Source: Sphingomonas_R arantia (GTDB taxonomy: Bacteria; Pseudomonadota; Alphaproteobacteria; Sphingomonadales; Sphingomonadaceae). From it: 64,000 nucleotides of DNA. The stretch's first letter is position 1. The number at the start of each line of letters is the position of its first letter. The notes beneath the pieces are model-generated. The model was not told the origin of the DNA, did no database searches, and saw only the letters and a list, made by a program, of their open reading frames with translations. Both the position numbers and the translations under genes were made by a program. The stretch is from assembly GCF_042682045.1 (NCBI RefSeq), contig NZ_JBHUGS010000004.1, positions 194,390 through 258,389 of the forward strand, read 5' to 3'. Below are positions 32,970-42,432 of the stretch, in pieces.

Positions 32970-33821
32970 ATGATCGTCCGTCCACGCCGCAGTGCGCTGT
33001 ACCTGCCCGCATCCAACGCGCGGGCGATCGAGAAGGCGCGCGGGTTGCCGTGCGACGTCGTGATCCTGGACCTGGAGGATGCGGTCGCGCCCGATGCGAA
33101 GGGGACGGCGCGGGCACAGGCGGTGGCGGCGGTGCGCGACGGCGGGTTCGGCGCGCGCGAGCTGGTGGTGCGGGTGAACGGGCTGGCGACGCCTTGGGGG
33201 GCGGACGATCTGGATGCGCTGGCGACGGTGGCGCCGGATGCGGTGCTGGTGCCAAAGGTGAATGGGGCGGACGACGTCGCCGCCTATCGCACGCGGGTGG
33301 CGGATGGGGTCGCGTTGTGGGCGATGGTCGAGACCGCGAAGTCGGTGCTGCGGCTGGAGGCGATCGCGTCCGCGCCGGGGCTGGGGGCGCTGGTGCTGGG
33401 CACGAACGACCTGGCGAAGGAGATGCGGGCGCGGCTCGATACCGAGCGGACCGCGTTTGGCGGCATGCTGGCGATGACGGTGGCGGCGGCGCGGGCGTTC
33501 GGGCTGGTGGTGCTCGACGGGGTGCATAATGCGATCGACGATGCGGACGGGCTGGCGCGGCAATGTGCGCAGGGTGCGGCGCTGGGGTTCGATGGCAAGA
33601 CGTTGATCCATCCCGCACAGATCGCGGCGTGTAACGCGGCGTTTAGTCCGGCGGCGGATGAGGTGGCTTGGGCTCGGCGGGTGGTGGAGGCTTTCGAGGG
33701 GCAGGAGGGTGTCGGCGTGATCCGGGTGGATGGGCGGATGGTGGAGCGACTGCATCTGGCGGAGGCGCGGGCGTTGCTCGATGTGGTGGCGATGCTGGAG
33801 GTCTCGTCGCCCCGGACTTGA
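32970..33821 (+). CDS. HpcH/HpaI aldolase / citrate lyase beta-like protein
   Basis: A 283-residue TIM-barrel protein of the CitE family. Motifs: RSALYLPASNARAIEKA at the phosphate end, DVVILDLEDAVAPDAK with the Mg2+-binding acidic residues, VRVNGLATPWG, a late GFDGKTLIHPAQIAACNAAF. These enzymes act on (3S)-malyl-CoA, citramalyl-CoA or related esters. No alpha or gamma citrate lyase genes are nearby, so a stand-alone CoA-ester lyase or thioesterase is likelier than citrate lyase. GAGGTCC precedes the ATG. The last residues (SSPRT) and the stop codon are read from an adjoining palindromic repeat. Confidence 0.87.
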   Translation: MIVRPRRSALYLPASNARAIEKARGLPCDVVILDLEDAVAPDAKGTARAQAVAAVRDGGFGARELVVRVNGLATPWGADDLDALATVAPDAVLVPKVNGADDVAAYRTRVADGVALWAMVETAKSVLRLEAIASAPGLGALVLGTNDLAKEMRARLDTERTAFGGMLAMTVAAARAFGLVVLDGVHNAIDDADGLARQCAQGAALGFDGKTLIHPAQIAACNAAFSPAADEVAWARRVVEAFEGQEGVGVIRVDGRMVERLHLAEARALLDVVAMLEVSSPRT

Positions 33822-33881
33822 GCCGGGGCCCCGCTCGGTCGGTTGGAAGAAGCGGGATCTCGGATCAGGTCCGGGATGACG
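33804..33881. repeat. Dispersed palindromic repeat, family D (GTCCGGGATGACG type)
   Basis: CGTCGCCCCGGACTTGAGCC at one end and TCAGGTCCGGGATGACGG at the other form imperfect arms. The inner GGGGCCCCGCT / AGCGGGATCTC also pairs partly. It resembles family B in ending GGGATGACGG. It overlaps the end of the CitE-like gene and fills the convergent gap to cysK. Confidence 0.75.
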
Positions 33882-33905
33882 GGATTTTGAGGGTGTTCGC
33901 CTAAC

Positions 33906-34822
<917 letters not shown>

Positions 34823-34826
<4 letters not shown>

Positions 34827-36121
34827 GACTGGGTCTCCTGAGCGGGGGTGAGCGGGGGATCTTCGAGCCGGGCGGGGGGCGTGAAGGTACGCGCGGCGCG
34901 CAGTTCGGGGAAGAGCCGCGACCAGAGCAAAGCGATGCCGATCGCACCGACGCCGCCGGCCACGACCGCGGCGACCGGGCCGATGAGCGCGGCGAGGAAG
35001 CCGGACTCGGCCTCGCCCAGTTCGTTCGAGCCCGAGACGAAGAGCGACGAGACGGCACCGACCCGGCCGCGCATGTCGTTGGGGGTCGACAGCTGGATCA
35101 GCGATTGGCGGACATAGACCGAGAACATGTCGGCGACGCCCAGCACCGCGAGGCAGAGCAGGGACAGCGCGACGTTGCGCGACAGGCCGAACACGACGGT
35201 GGCGGCGCCGAACACACCGACCGCGATCAGCATCTTGACGCCGACCTCGCTCTTCAGCGGGCGAAACGAGAACCAGAGCGCGGTGGCGGCGGCCCCAAAG
35301 GCGGGGGCGGCGCGCAGGTGGCCGAGGCCTTCCGCGCCGACATCGAGCACGTCGCGCGCGTAGATCGGGAGCATCGCGGTCGCCCCGCCGAGCAGGACGG
35401 CGAACAGATCGAGCGAGATCGCGCCGAACACGATGCGGTTGTGGCGGACATAATGGAGGCCGTCGATCATCTGCCGCCAGGGATTGGCGCGGCGATCGAG
35501 CGCGGTGCGGGCGATCGGGCCGATCGTCATGAGCCCGACGAACGAGACGAGGAACAGCGCGGCGGCGCAGGCGAAGGGCAGCCAGTGGCTGTGCGCGTAG
35601 AGGTAGCCGCCCGCCGCGGGGCCGACGATGCCGCCCGACTGCCACGCGATCGACGACAGCGCGATGGCGGTGGGCAGCGAGGCGGGGGGGACGAGGTTCG
35701 GGGCTAGTGCGCTCAACGCCGGGCCGGCGAAGGCGCGGGCGACGCCAAGGAGGGCGGCGATGCCGAACAACGCGGGGAGGGTGGTCCTGTCGGTCCAGGC
35801 GAGACCGGCGAGCGCGATGGCGCAGCTTGCCTCCAGCAGCACGGCGCAGCGTGCGATCCAGCGGCGGTCGATGCGGTCCGCGGTCCAGCCGACGACGAGG
35901 GTGAGGAGAAGTAGAGGCAGGAACTGCGCGACGCCGATCAGGCCGAGCTGGAAGGCGGCGTCCTTCAGATCCATCGTGCGACGGGCGATGTCGTAGACCT
36001 GCCACCCGATGACCACGACCATGCCGTTCTGCGCCAGCGTGCTGGAAAAGCGCGCGACGAGATAGGAACGATAGTCCGGGAAGGTGAAGGGATGCGGCGG
36101 TTTGGTCGGCTGGCTGCTCAC
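34823..36121 (-). CDS. MFS transporter (EntS-like exporter family)
   Basis: A 432-residue inner-membrane transporter with about 12 hydrophobic segments in two six-helix halves. The signature loop between helices 2 and 3 is GWTADRIDRRWIARCAV. The central loop ALDRRANPWRQMIDGLHYVR and the 10-11 region TPNDMRGRVGAVSSLFVSG are typical of the MFS_3/EntS group of exporters. Substrate is not visible from sequence. The stop codon overlaps the cysK start; a link to export of cysteine or a precursor is inference only. Confidence 0.85.
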
Positions 36122-36245
36122 GCGACGTACCTAGGCGTTGCGGGCCCGGCCCGGCAAGCGGGTACGGGTTTGTCGGCTGAAAGACGAGATATTCGCCGTC
36201 CGCGTCCCCACACGAAACGCGGACGGCACTCGGTTTGAGTTGGGA

Positions 36246-37067
36246 TCAGTTCTTTGCGAACGCCAGCAAGTCACTCGTAAGACGATCTTTTTCCGTTACG
36301 TTCAAGCCGTGCGGCGCGCCGGCATATTCGATCATCTGGGCCTGCGCGATGCCCGCGGCGGCGGCGCGGCCGGACGGGTCGATCGGGACGGTGCTGTCCG
36401 ACGTGCCGTGGACGACGAGCGTGGGGACGGTAATCGCCGCCAGATCGCCGCGGAAGTCGGTGCGGCCGAACGCGTCAACGCAATCGAGCGTGCCCTTGAG
36501 GCCGGCCATCAGAGCCTGGCGCGAGAAATCGTCGAGCACGTCCTGGCTGACCGGGCTGGAGATCCAGCCGACGCCGTAGAAGGACTGCGCGAAGGTCGCC
36601 ATGAAGTTCGGGCGGTCCTTCAGGATGCCGGCCTTCATTCCGTCGAACACGGAACCGTCGACGCCGTGCGGGTTGCTGTCGTCCTTGAGCATGTAGGGCG
36701 CGACCGAGGCGATCAGGCCGGCCTGGACGATGCCCTTGCCGGCGTGGCGCGACATGTAGCGTGCGACTTCGCCGCCGCCCATCGAGAAGCCGACGAGTGT
36801 GGCGTCCTGCGCGCCGGTCTGGTCGATCACGGTCGCCAGATCGTCGGCGAGCGTGTCGTAGTCGTAACCGGTCCAAGGCTGCGTCGAGCGGCCGAAACCG
36901 CGTCGGTCGTAGAAGATCACGCGATGGCCGGCATTGGCCAGCGCAAGCGCATGTTCGTCCCAACTGTCGGCCGTAAGTGGCCAGCCGTGCAGGAGAATGA
37001 CCGGACGGCCGCTTCCCCAATCCTTCACATAGAGTTCAGTGCCGTCCTGCGTCTTGATCGTTGGCAT
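36246..37067 (-). CDS. Alpha/beta hydrolase (cofactor-free chloroperoxidase-like)
   Basis: A 273-residue serine hydrolase. The oxyanion region is LLHGWPLTADSWDEH; the nucleophile is S95 in GFSMGGGEVARY. The acid lies in VHGTSDSTVPID and the histidine in AGAPHGLNV. GFGRSTQPWTGYDY and KGIVQAGLIASVAPYM match the non-haem chloroperoxidase/arylesterase group. The start at MPTIKTQDG follows GGAGCACACTC; ten codons upstream another ATG exists without a better site. It is probably an esterase with promiscuous perhydrolase activity. Cytoplasmic, no signal peptide. Confidence 0.87.
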   Translation of the reverse strand: MPTIKTQDGTELYVKDWGSGRPVILLHGWPLTADSWDEHALALANAGHRVIFYDRRGFGRSTQPWTGYDYDTLADDLATVIDQTGAQDATLVGFSMGGGEVARYMSRHAGKGIVQAGLIASVAPYMLKDDSNPHGVDGSVFDGMKAGILKDRPNFMATFAQSFYGVGWISSPVSQDVLDDFSRQALMAGLKGTLDCVDAFGRTDFRGDLAAITVPTLVVHGTSDSTVPIDPSGRAAAAGIAQAQMIEYAGAPHGLNVTEKDRLTSDLLAFAKN

Positions 37068-37148
37068 GAGTGTGCTCCGTCCGGGGATTGCGCCCATGAA
37101 CGCGGGGGCGGGGCGGGGGTTGCCTGCGCTCGACGCGTCAGGGGGGCG

Positions 37149-38561
37149 TCAGGCGTCGCGCAGGCCGATGCCGAGCGAGGCGCGCGGCTGTTCCGCCTCC
37201 GACGAGACGACCGGGTAGGCGCAATAGTCGGCGGCGTAATAGGCGGTCGGGCGATGGTTGCCGGACAGCCCGACGCCGCCGAACGGGGCCTTGGACGGCG
37301 CGCCGTTGGTTGGGCGGTTCCAGTTGACGATGCCGGCGCGGGTGTTGGCCCAGAAGCGATCGTAAAGCTCCGGCGCGCCGCTGATCAACGCGGCGGACAG
37401 GCCGAAGCGGGTGGCGTTCGCCTCCGCGATCGCGGCGTCGAAATCGGCGACGCGGATGACCTGCAGCACCGGGCCGAAGATTTCCGCGTCGGGGCGGTCG
37501 GCGACCGTCGTGACGTCGATCAGCGCGGGGGTGAGGAATGGGCGGTCCGGGTCCGGGCGGACGAGTTGCTTCAGCGGGCGTCCGCCGGCGAGGATGAGGT
37601 CGAGGAAGGCGTCCTGCACCCGGTCGGCGGCATCGTTGTCGATGACGGGACCCATGAACGGCGCGGGGACGGCGTGCGGATGATCGACGATGATGCGATC
37701 GATCAGCCGGCCGATCTGGTCGAGCAGCGCCTCGTGTGCGCCGTCGCGTACGATCAGCCGGCGGGCGGCGGTGCAGCGTTGGCCGGCGGAAAGATAGGCG
37801 GACTGCACCGCGATGACGGCGGCGGAATAGATGTCGGGCGTGTCCCATACGACGAGCGGGTTGTTGCCGCCGAGTTCGAGCGCGAGCAACTTGTGCGGCG
37901 TCTCGCCGAATTGGCGGTGGAGTGCGGCGCCGGCGGTGGCGGAGCCGGTGAACAGCAGCCCGTCGATGCCGTCATGCGCGGCCAGCGCGCGGCCGGTGTC
38001 GGGTCCGCCCTGGACGCAGCGCACGACTGACTGCGGGACGCCCGCGGCGTGGAGGCAATCGACGAGATAGGCGCCGACCGCGGGGGTCTTCTCCGACGGT
38101 TTGAACAGCACGGCGTTGCCGGCGATCAACGCGGGGACGATGTGGCCGTTGGGCAGATGCGCGGGGAAGTTGAACGGCCCCAGCACCGCCATCACGCCGT
38201 GCGGCTTGTGCCGAACCGCGATGCGTGCGCCCATCGCGCCCTCCATCCGGCGTTGCGGCGTGCGATCTGAATAGGCGGCGGCGGAGATGTCGACCTTTGC
38301 GATGACGCTGTCGACCTCGGTCCGCGCCTCCCACATCGGCTTGCCGGTTTCGCGAGCGATGAGGTCGGCGAACGGTTCGGCGCGGGTGCGGACGGTGTTG
38401 GCGAAGCGGCGCAGCGTTTCGACGCGGACGGTGAGCGGGCGGGCGGCCCATTCGGTCCAGCCGGCGCGAACGATCGCGACCTCCGCATCGACATCGGCGG
38501 CGGGGCCGCTCCACACCGGCGCGCCGGTCGCCGGTTCGGTCGAATGGAAGGGCGTCGTCAT
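37149..38561 (-). CDS. astD: N-succinylglutamate 5-semialdehyde dehydrogenase
   Basis: A 470-residue NAD-dependent aldehyde dehydrogenase. Active-site residues are visible: N131 in LGPFNFPAHLPNGHI, E229 in LALELGGNNPLVVW and nucleophile C263 in SAGQRCTAARRL. HLPNGHIVPALIAGN and the motif ELGGNNP identify the AstD group over general ALDHs. AstD oxidises succinylglutamate semialdehyde in the arginine succinyltransferase pathway. No astA, astB, astC or astE is in the window. It lies 46 nt after selO on the same strand and is probably cotranscribed. No clear ribosome site precedes the ATG. Confidence 0.85.
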   Translation of the reverse strand: MTTPFHSTEPATGAPVWSGPAADVDAEVAIVRAGWTEWAARPLTVRVETLRRFANTVRTRAEPFADLIARETGKPMWEARTEVDSVIAKVDISAAAYSDRTPQRRMEGAMGARIAVRHKPHGVMAVLGPFNFPAHLPNGHIVPALIAGNAVLFKPSEKTPAVGAYLVDCLHAAGVPQSVVRCVQGGPDTGRALAAHDGIDGLLFTGSATAGAALHRQFGETPHKLLALELGGNNPLVVWDTPDIYSAAVIAVQSAYLSAGQRCTAARRLIVRDGAHEALLDQIGRLIDRIIVDHPHAVPAPFMGPVIDNDAADRVQDAFLDLILAGGRPLKQLVRPDPDRPFLTPALIDVTTVADRPDAEIFGPVLQVIRVADFDAAIAEANATRFGLSAALISGAPELYDRFWANTRAGIVNWNRPTNGAPSKAPFGGVGLSGNHRPTAYYAADYCAYPVVSSEAEQPRASLGIGLRDA

Positions 38562-38607
38562 GCTGACGGCATTCTGATCGCGTGCATCACGGGTGGCAAG
38601 TGTCGGG

Positions 38608-39996
38608 TCATGCGCGGAGTGCCTCGCCCATGCGGCGGATCGCGGCGATCTTGGCGTAGAGCGGCGCCCAGTCGTCGTCCGCGGCGATCGGCGCCCAGAG
38701 CGCCTCGACCTCCTCGATCGGCATGCCGCAGGGCGCGGCGTCGGACCAGTAGGGGTGATCGAGCGGAGTGGTCGGTTCGTAGGTCGCCGCGATCTCGGCG
38801 AAAGCGGCGAAGCGCGGGTCGGTATAGGCCTGCGTCGCGGTGCGCAGCCGGCCGCCGCGCCAGTCGAAGAAGAAGCGGTCGATCGGCGTGTCGGTTTCGG
38901 CGAGCGCGGTTTCCATTGCGCCGAGCAACGCGAAGTCCTGGTCCTCGCTCTGCGGCCGGACGCCGAGCCGGGCGAGGATCGCGGTGCGGAAGGCGGCTTC
39001 GTAGGCGGGCGAGTAGAGGTCGACCATCGGGGCGAGTGCCTCGGCCGACGCAAGCGTGCGGAGCGCGATGGCGAGTTGCACGACGTTCCAGTGGATCGCC
39101 GCGGGCTGGCGGCCGAACGCGTAGAGCCCCTGATGGTCGAAATAGGCGGCGGTGAAGTCCGATTTCCAGAGCGGGGCGAAACGCCACGGGCCGTAGTCGA
39201 AACTTTCCGTCGTGATGGCGATATTGTCGGTGTTGAGCACGCCGTGGACGAAGCCGGCTGCCATGTAGGACGCCGCCAGCCGGGCCGTGCCGCGCGCGAC
39301 ATGGGCGAGGAGCTGTGCCTCGGGCTCGTCGCCGGGCGTCTCACCGTAGAGTTCGGTGAGGCAGTAGTTGACGAGTGCGCGCATGGTGTCCGCATCGCCG
39401 AGCGTGGCGAGCCGCTGGAACGAGCCGATCCGGATATGGCCGTGGCTGAGCCGGACCATGACGGCGGAGCGGGTGGGCGAGGGTTCGTCGCCGCGGTGGA
39501 GCGCCTCGCCGGTCTCGATCAGCGAGAGCGTTTTCGAGGTGTGGACGCCGAGTGCCTCGAGCATTTCGGTGGCGAGGATTTCGCGGACGCCGCCCTTGAG
39601 CGTCAGGCGGCCGTCGCCGGAGCGGCTCCAGGGGGTGGTGCCGGAGCCCTTGGTGCCGAGGTCGAGCAGCCGGTTTGCGCCGTCGCGGACCTGCGCGAAG
39701 AGGAAGCCGCGGCCGTCGCCCAGATCGGAGTTGTAGTGGCGGAACTGGTGGCCGTGATAGCGCAGCGCCAGCGGCTGTTCGAGCGAGTCGGGGAGCGGCG
39801 CGAACCGGCCGAAGTGGCGCGCCCAGGCGGTGTCGTCGAGATCGGCGAGGCCGATGGTGGCGGCGTGCGCGTCGTTGCGGAACCGCAGGATCGTCTCGGG
39901 GAAATCGGCCGCCTGCACCGGATCGTACAGCGTGTCGGGCAGCGTCAGGATCGTCCGTTCGGGGCGATAGGCGGCGGGTTGCGGTGGCAAGCTCAT
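38608..39996 (-). CDS. selO: Protein adenylyltransferase SelO (YdiU/UPF0061)
   Basis: A 462-residue pseudokinase-fold enzyme that transfers AMP from ATP to Ser/Thr/Tyr of target proteins. Family motifs: YHGHQFRHYNSDLGDGRGF, GSGTTPWSRSGDGRLTLKGG, VREILATEMLEALG and the active-site loop FVHGVLNTDNIAI followed by the metal-binding DYGPWRFAP. Length fits bacterial SelO. The C-terminus has no selenocysteine extension. SelO is linked to redox stress through glutaredoxin-type targets. The gene is divergent from the hydrolase at 40047 with 50 nt between. Confidence 0.92.
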   Translation of the reverse strand: MSLPPQPAAYRPERTILTLPDTLYDPVQAADFPETILRFRNDAHAATIGLADLDDTAWARHFGRFAPLPDSLEQPLALRYHGHQFRHYNSDLGDGRGFLFAQVRDGANRLLDLGTKGSGTTPWSRSGDGRLTLKGGVREILATEMLEALGVHTSKTLSLIETGEALHRGDEPSPTRSAVMVRLSHGHIRIGSFQRLATLGDADTMRALVNYCLTELYGETPGDEPEAQLLAHVARGTARLAASYMAAGFVHGVLNTDNIAITTESFDYGPWRFAPLWKSDFTAAYFDHQGLYAFGRQPAAIHWNVVQLAIALRTLASAEALAPMVDLYSPAYEAAFRTAILARLGVRPQSEDQDFALLGAMETALAETDTPIDRFFFDWRGGRLRTATQAYTDPRFAAFAEIAATYEPTTPLDHPYWSDAAPCGMPIEEVEALWAPIAADDDWAPLYAKIAAIRRMGEALRA

Positions 39997-40046
39997 GCGC
40001 GGATATGGGGGCGGGGCGTCGGGCGGCGCAAGTGAAGGGTATCGGC

Positions 40047-40910
40047 ATGACGGCGTGGACGGACGGATATTGGTGGTCGAAGGACGGGATCCGGCTGCAT
40101 TACCGCGACTATGCCGGCGATGCGGCCAAGCCGCCGATCCTGTGCATCCCCGGGCTGACCAGAAATGCGCGCGATTTCGAGGGGTTGGCAGCGGTACTTT
40201 CACCGGAATGGCGGGTGATCTGCGTGTCGCTGCGGGGGCGGGCGGACAGCGGTTATGCGCGCGACCCGATGAGTTATGTGCCGCTGGTGTACCTGCAGGA
40301 CCTGGAGGCGTTGATCGAGACGCTGGGGCTGGAGCGGTTCGTGGCGGTGGGGACGTCGCTGGGTGGGATCCTGACGATGCTGCTCGCGGCGACCGGGGGC
40401 GGGCGGATTGCTGGTGCGGTGCTGAACGATATCGGGCCGGTGCTGGACCCGGTGGGGATGGCGCGGATCAAGGGTTATGTGGGGAAAAACAACAGCTTCC
40501 CGACGTGGCTTCATGCGGCGCGTGCGATTGCGGAGACCAACGGGGCGGCGTTCCCGCGCTTCCAGATCGGCGACTGGGTGGCGATGGCGAAGCGGCTGTG
40601 CCGGCTGACGCCCGCGGGGCGGATCGTGTTCGATTACGACATGTCGATCGCCGAGCCGATGCGCGTGCCGAACGAGGGGGCGTTGGATATGTGGCCGGCG
40701 TTTGCGGCACTGGGGTCTGTGCCGTTGTTGTTGGTGCGGGGAGCTTTGTCGGATCTGCTGTCGGAAGAGACCGCCGGGGATATGGCGGCGCGGGCGCCTT
40801 CGCTGGAGGTCGTGACTGTGCCGGAGGTGGGGCATGCGCCGACCTTGGATGAGGATGAGGCGCGGGCTGGAATACTGCGGTTGTTGGGGCGGGTTTTGGC
40901 GGCTGGCTGA
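40047..40910 (+). CDS. Alpha/beta hydrolase
   Basis: A 287-residue serine hydrolase of unknown substrate. Motifs: ILCIPGLTRNARDFEGLAAV (oxyanion), VSLRGRADSGYARD, nucleophile in VGTSLGGILTMLLA, acid region LLLVRGALSDLLSE, and histidine in VPEVGHAPTLDEDE. The GTSLGG elbow and RGRGxSGYAxD-like loop place it near the 3-oxoadipate enol-lactonase/haloalkane dehalogenase-like group. An AAGGG lies upstream of the ATG. A CT-rich hairpin terminator follows the stop. Confidence 0.85.
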   Translation: MTAWTDGYWWSKDGIRLHYRDYAGDAAKPPILCIPGLTRNARDFEGLAAVLSPEWRVICVSLRGRADSGYARDPMSYVPLVYLQDLEALIETLGLERFVAVGTSLGGILTMLLAATGGGRIAGAVLNDIGPVLDPVGMARIKGYVGKNNSFPTWLHAARAIAETNGAAFPRFQIGDWVAMAKRLCRLTPAGRIVFDYDMSIAEPMRVPNEGALDMWPAFAALGSVPLLLVRGALSDLLSEETAGDMAARAPSLEVVTVPEVGHAPTLDEDEARAGILRLLGRVLAAG

Positions 40911-41210
40911 TTGAGAGGAGGTCGTCTCAAGCCACTCCCCCTCTCCCCAGCCCTCTCCCCGAGGGGAGAGGGGGGCTTTTGTTGTGTTCGGGCTTCTGGC
41001 TCCCTCCACCCATCGGGGGGAGGGTTGGGGTGGGGGGCTTTGCTTGGGGTTTGGGTGTTTGAGAGAGTGGCGGTGTGGCGGGTCGTGACGTTTCGTTCAT
41101 GACGCCGTTGGATTGTGCCACGCCCCCCACCCAACCCTCCCCCGGGTGGGGGGAGGGCTTTGATGGCCTCTGGGCTGTGTTCTTAACTTTGCTGGGGTAG
41201 CCTTGCGCGC
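40911..41210. repeat. Intergenic tract of CCCTCTCCCC-type repeats
   Basis: No gene. Three related strings lie here: CCCCCTCTCCCC with GGGGAGAGGGG (40935-40976), a GGGGGGAGGGTTGGGGTGGG run (near 41014) and ACCCAACCCTCCCCCGGGTG (near 41131) followed by GGGGGGAGGG. The second and third are inverted relative to each other. Such strings are common dispersed intergenic elements in proteobacteria. Confidence 0.65.
40951..40980 (+). terminator. Rho-independent-type terminator after the alpha/beta hydrolase
   Basis: CCCTCTCCCC (40951-40960) pairs with GGGGAGAGGG (40963-40972); the tight centre GA implies a slightly opened top. The stem is followed by GGGCTTTTG. It lies 40 nt after the hydrolase stop. 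The T-run is short. Confidence 0.55.
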
Positions 41211-42341
41211 ATGACAGTCGTTCGCATTCTTCATCTTCATTCCACCTTTTCGCTGGGCGGTAAGGAAGCTCGGGCGGTGCGGTTGATGAATGCGTTCAGG
41301 GATCGCGCGACGCATACCGTGCTGAGTGCGATGCCGGGGGAAATGGGGGCGCGGTCGGCGATCGCGCCTGATATCGAGGTTACGTTCCCTACGGATGCGC
41401 CGTCTTTGCAGGGGAAGCCCGGGCCGGCGCGGTACCTGCGGCTGGCACGGTATATGGCGGGGTATGATCTGGTGCTCACCTATAATTGGGGGGCGATGGA
41501 TGGGGTGATGGCGCGGCGGATGTACGCGCCGGTGATGCGCCTGCCGCCGATCGTGCATCATGAGGACGGGTTCAACGCGGACGAGACGCACGGGCAGAAG
41601 GCCAAGCGCGTCTGGTTTCGGCGGGCGGGGTTGCCGACTGTCGCGGCGCTGGTCGTGCCGTCGCAGCGGCTGGAGCGGATCGCGGTCGACGTGTGGCGGC
41701 AGCCGGCGGCGCGCGTGCGGCGGATCGCGAACGGGATTGCGGTCGGCGAGTATGGCGGAGCGCCGGAGCCGTTGGCGGGGTTCGAGCGGCGGCCGGGCGA
41801 TGTGGTGGTCGGGACGATCGCCGGGTTGCGCGCGGTGAAGGATCTGCCGCGGCTGGTGCGGGCGGTGGCGGCGTTGCCGGGGCATGTGCGATTGCTGATC
41901 GTCGGCGAGGGGCCGGAGCGCGGGGCGATCCTGGCGGAGGCGGTGCGGCTGGGGATCGGTGATCGGGTGCATCTTGCCGGGTTCCATTCGCGGCCGGCGG
42001 CGGTGCTGGGACATTTCGACCTGTTCGCGCTGTCGTCCGAGAGCGAGCAGTTTCCGATCTCGGTGCTGGAGGCGATGGCCGCCGGGCTCGCCGTGGTCGC
42101 ACCGGCGGTGGGGGATGTCGCTTCGATGGTTTCTGTGCCGAACCGGCCGTACGTCGTGACGGAGCCCAATCCGGCTTTGGCAGACGCCCTGGGCGGGCTG
42201 GTGGCGGACGAGGGGCTGCGTCGGGAGATCGGCCGCGCGAACCGGGCGGTGGCGGAAAAATCCTTTGACGAGAACCAGATGATTGCGGCTTACCGCGCGC
42301 TGTATGGCGGTGCGATCGGGCGGCCGGATGCGTTCGGCTGA
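41211..42341 (+). CDS. Glycosyltransferase family 4
   Basis: A 376-residue GT-B enzyme. The N-domain starts ILHLHSTFSLGGKEARAVRL, with the GGxE-like acceptor loop. The donor-binding C-domain has GTIAGLRAVKDLPRLVRA, LLIVGEGPERGAIL and the E-x7-E motif in SSESEQFPISVLEAMAAGLA. It likely transfers a sugar in capsule, exopolysaccharide or glycolipid synthesis. No other polysaccharide genes adjoin it, so its product cannot be named. Confidence 0.87.
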   Translation: MTVVRILHLHSTFSLGGKEARAVRLMNAFRDRATHTVLSAMPGEMGARSAIAPDIEVTFPTDAPSLQGKPGPARYLRLARYMAGYDLVLTYNWGAMDGVMARRMYAPVMRLPPIVHHEDGFNADETHGQKAKRVWFRRAGLPTVAALVVPSQRLERIAVDVWRQPAARVRRIANGIAVGEYGGAPEPLAGFERRPGDVVVGTIAGLRAVKDLPRLVRAVAALPGHVRLLIVGEGPERGAILAEAVRLGIGDRVHLAGFHSRPAAVLGHFDLFALSSESEQFPISVLEAMAAGLAVVAPAVGDVASMVSVPNRPYVVTEPNPALADALGGLVADEGLRREIGRANRAVAEKSFDENQMIAAYRALYGGAIGRPDAFG

Positions 42342-42353
42342 GGTCACGCTGCT

Positions 42354-42382
42354 TTGACGTGCTTTCCGCGCAACCCTATTAT
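42354..42382 (+). promoter_or_regulatory. Sigma-70 promoter of the nitronate monooxygenase-like gene
   Basis: TTGACG at 42354-42359, a 17-nt spacer, then TATTAT at 42377-42382. Transcription should begin near 42389, giving a leader of about 44 nt that carries GGGAGG just before the TTG start at 42433. Confidence 0.65.
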
Positions 42383-42432
42383 AAGGCGGCGCGTATAAAC
42401 AGCCGGGCAAAGGCCCGACCGGGAGGCTTTCG

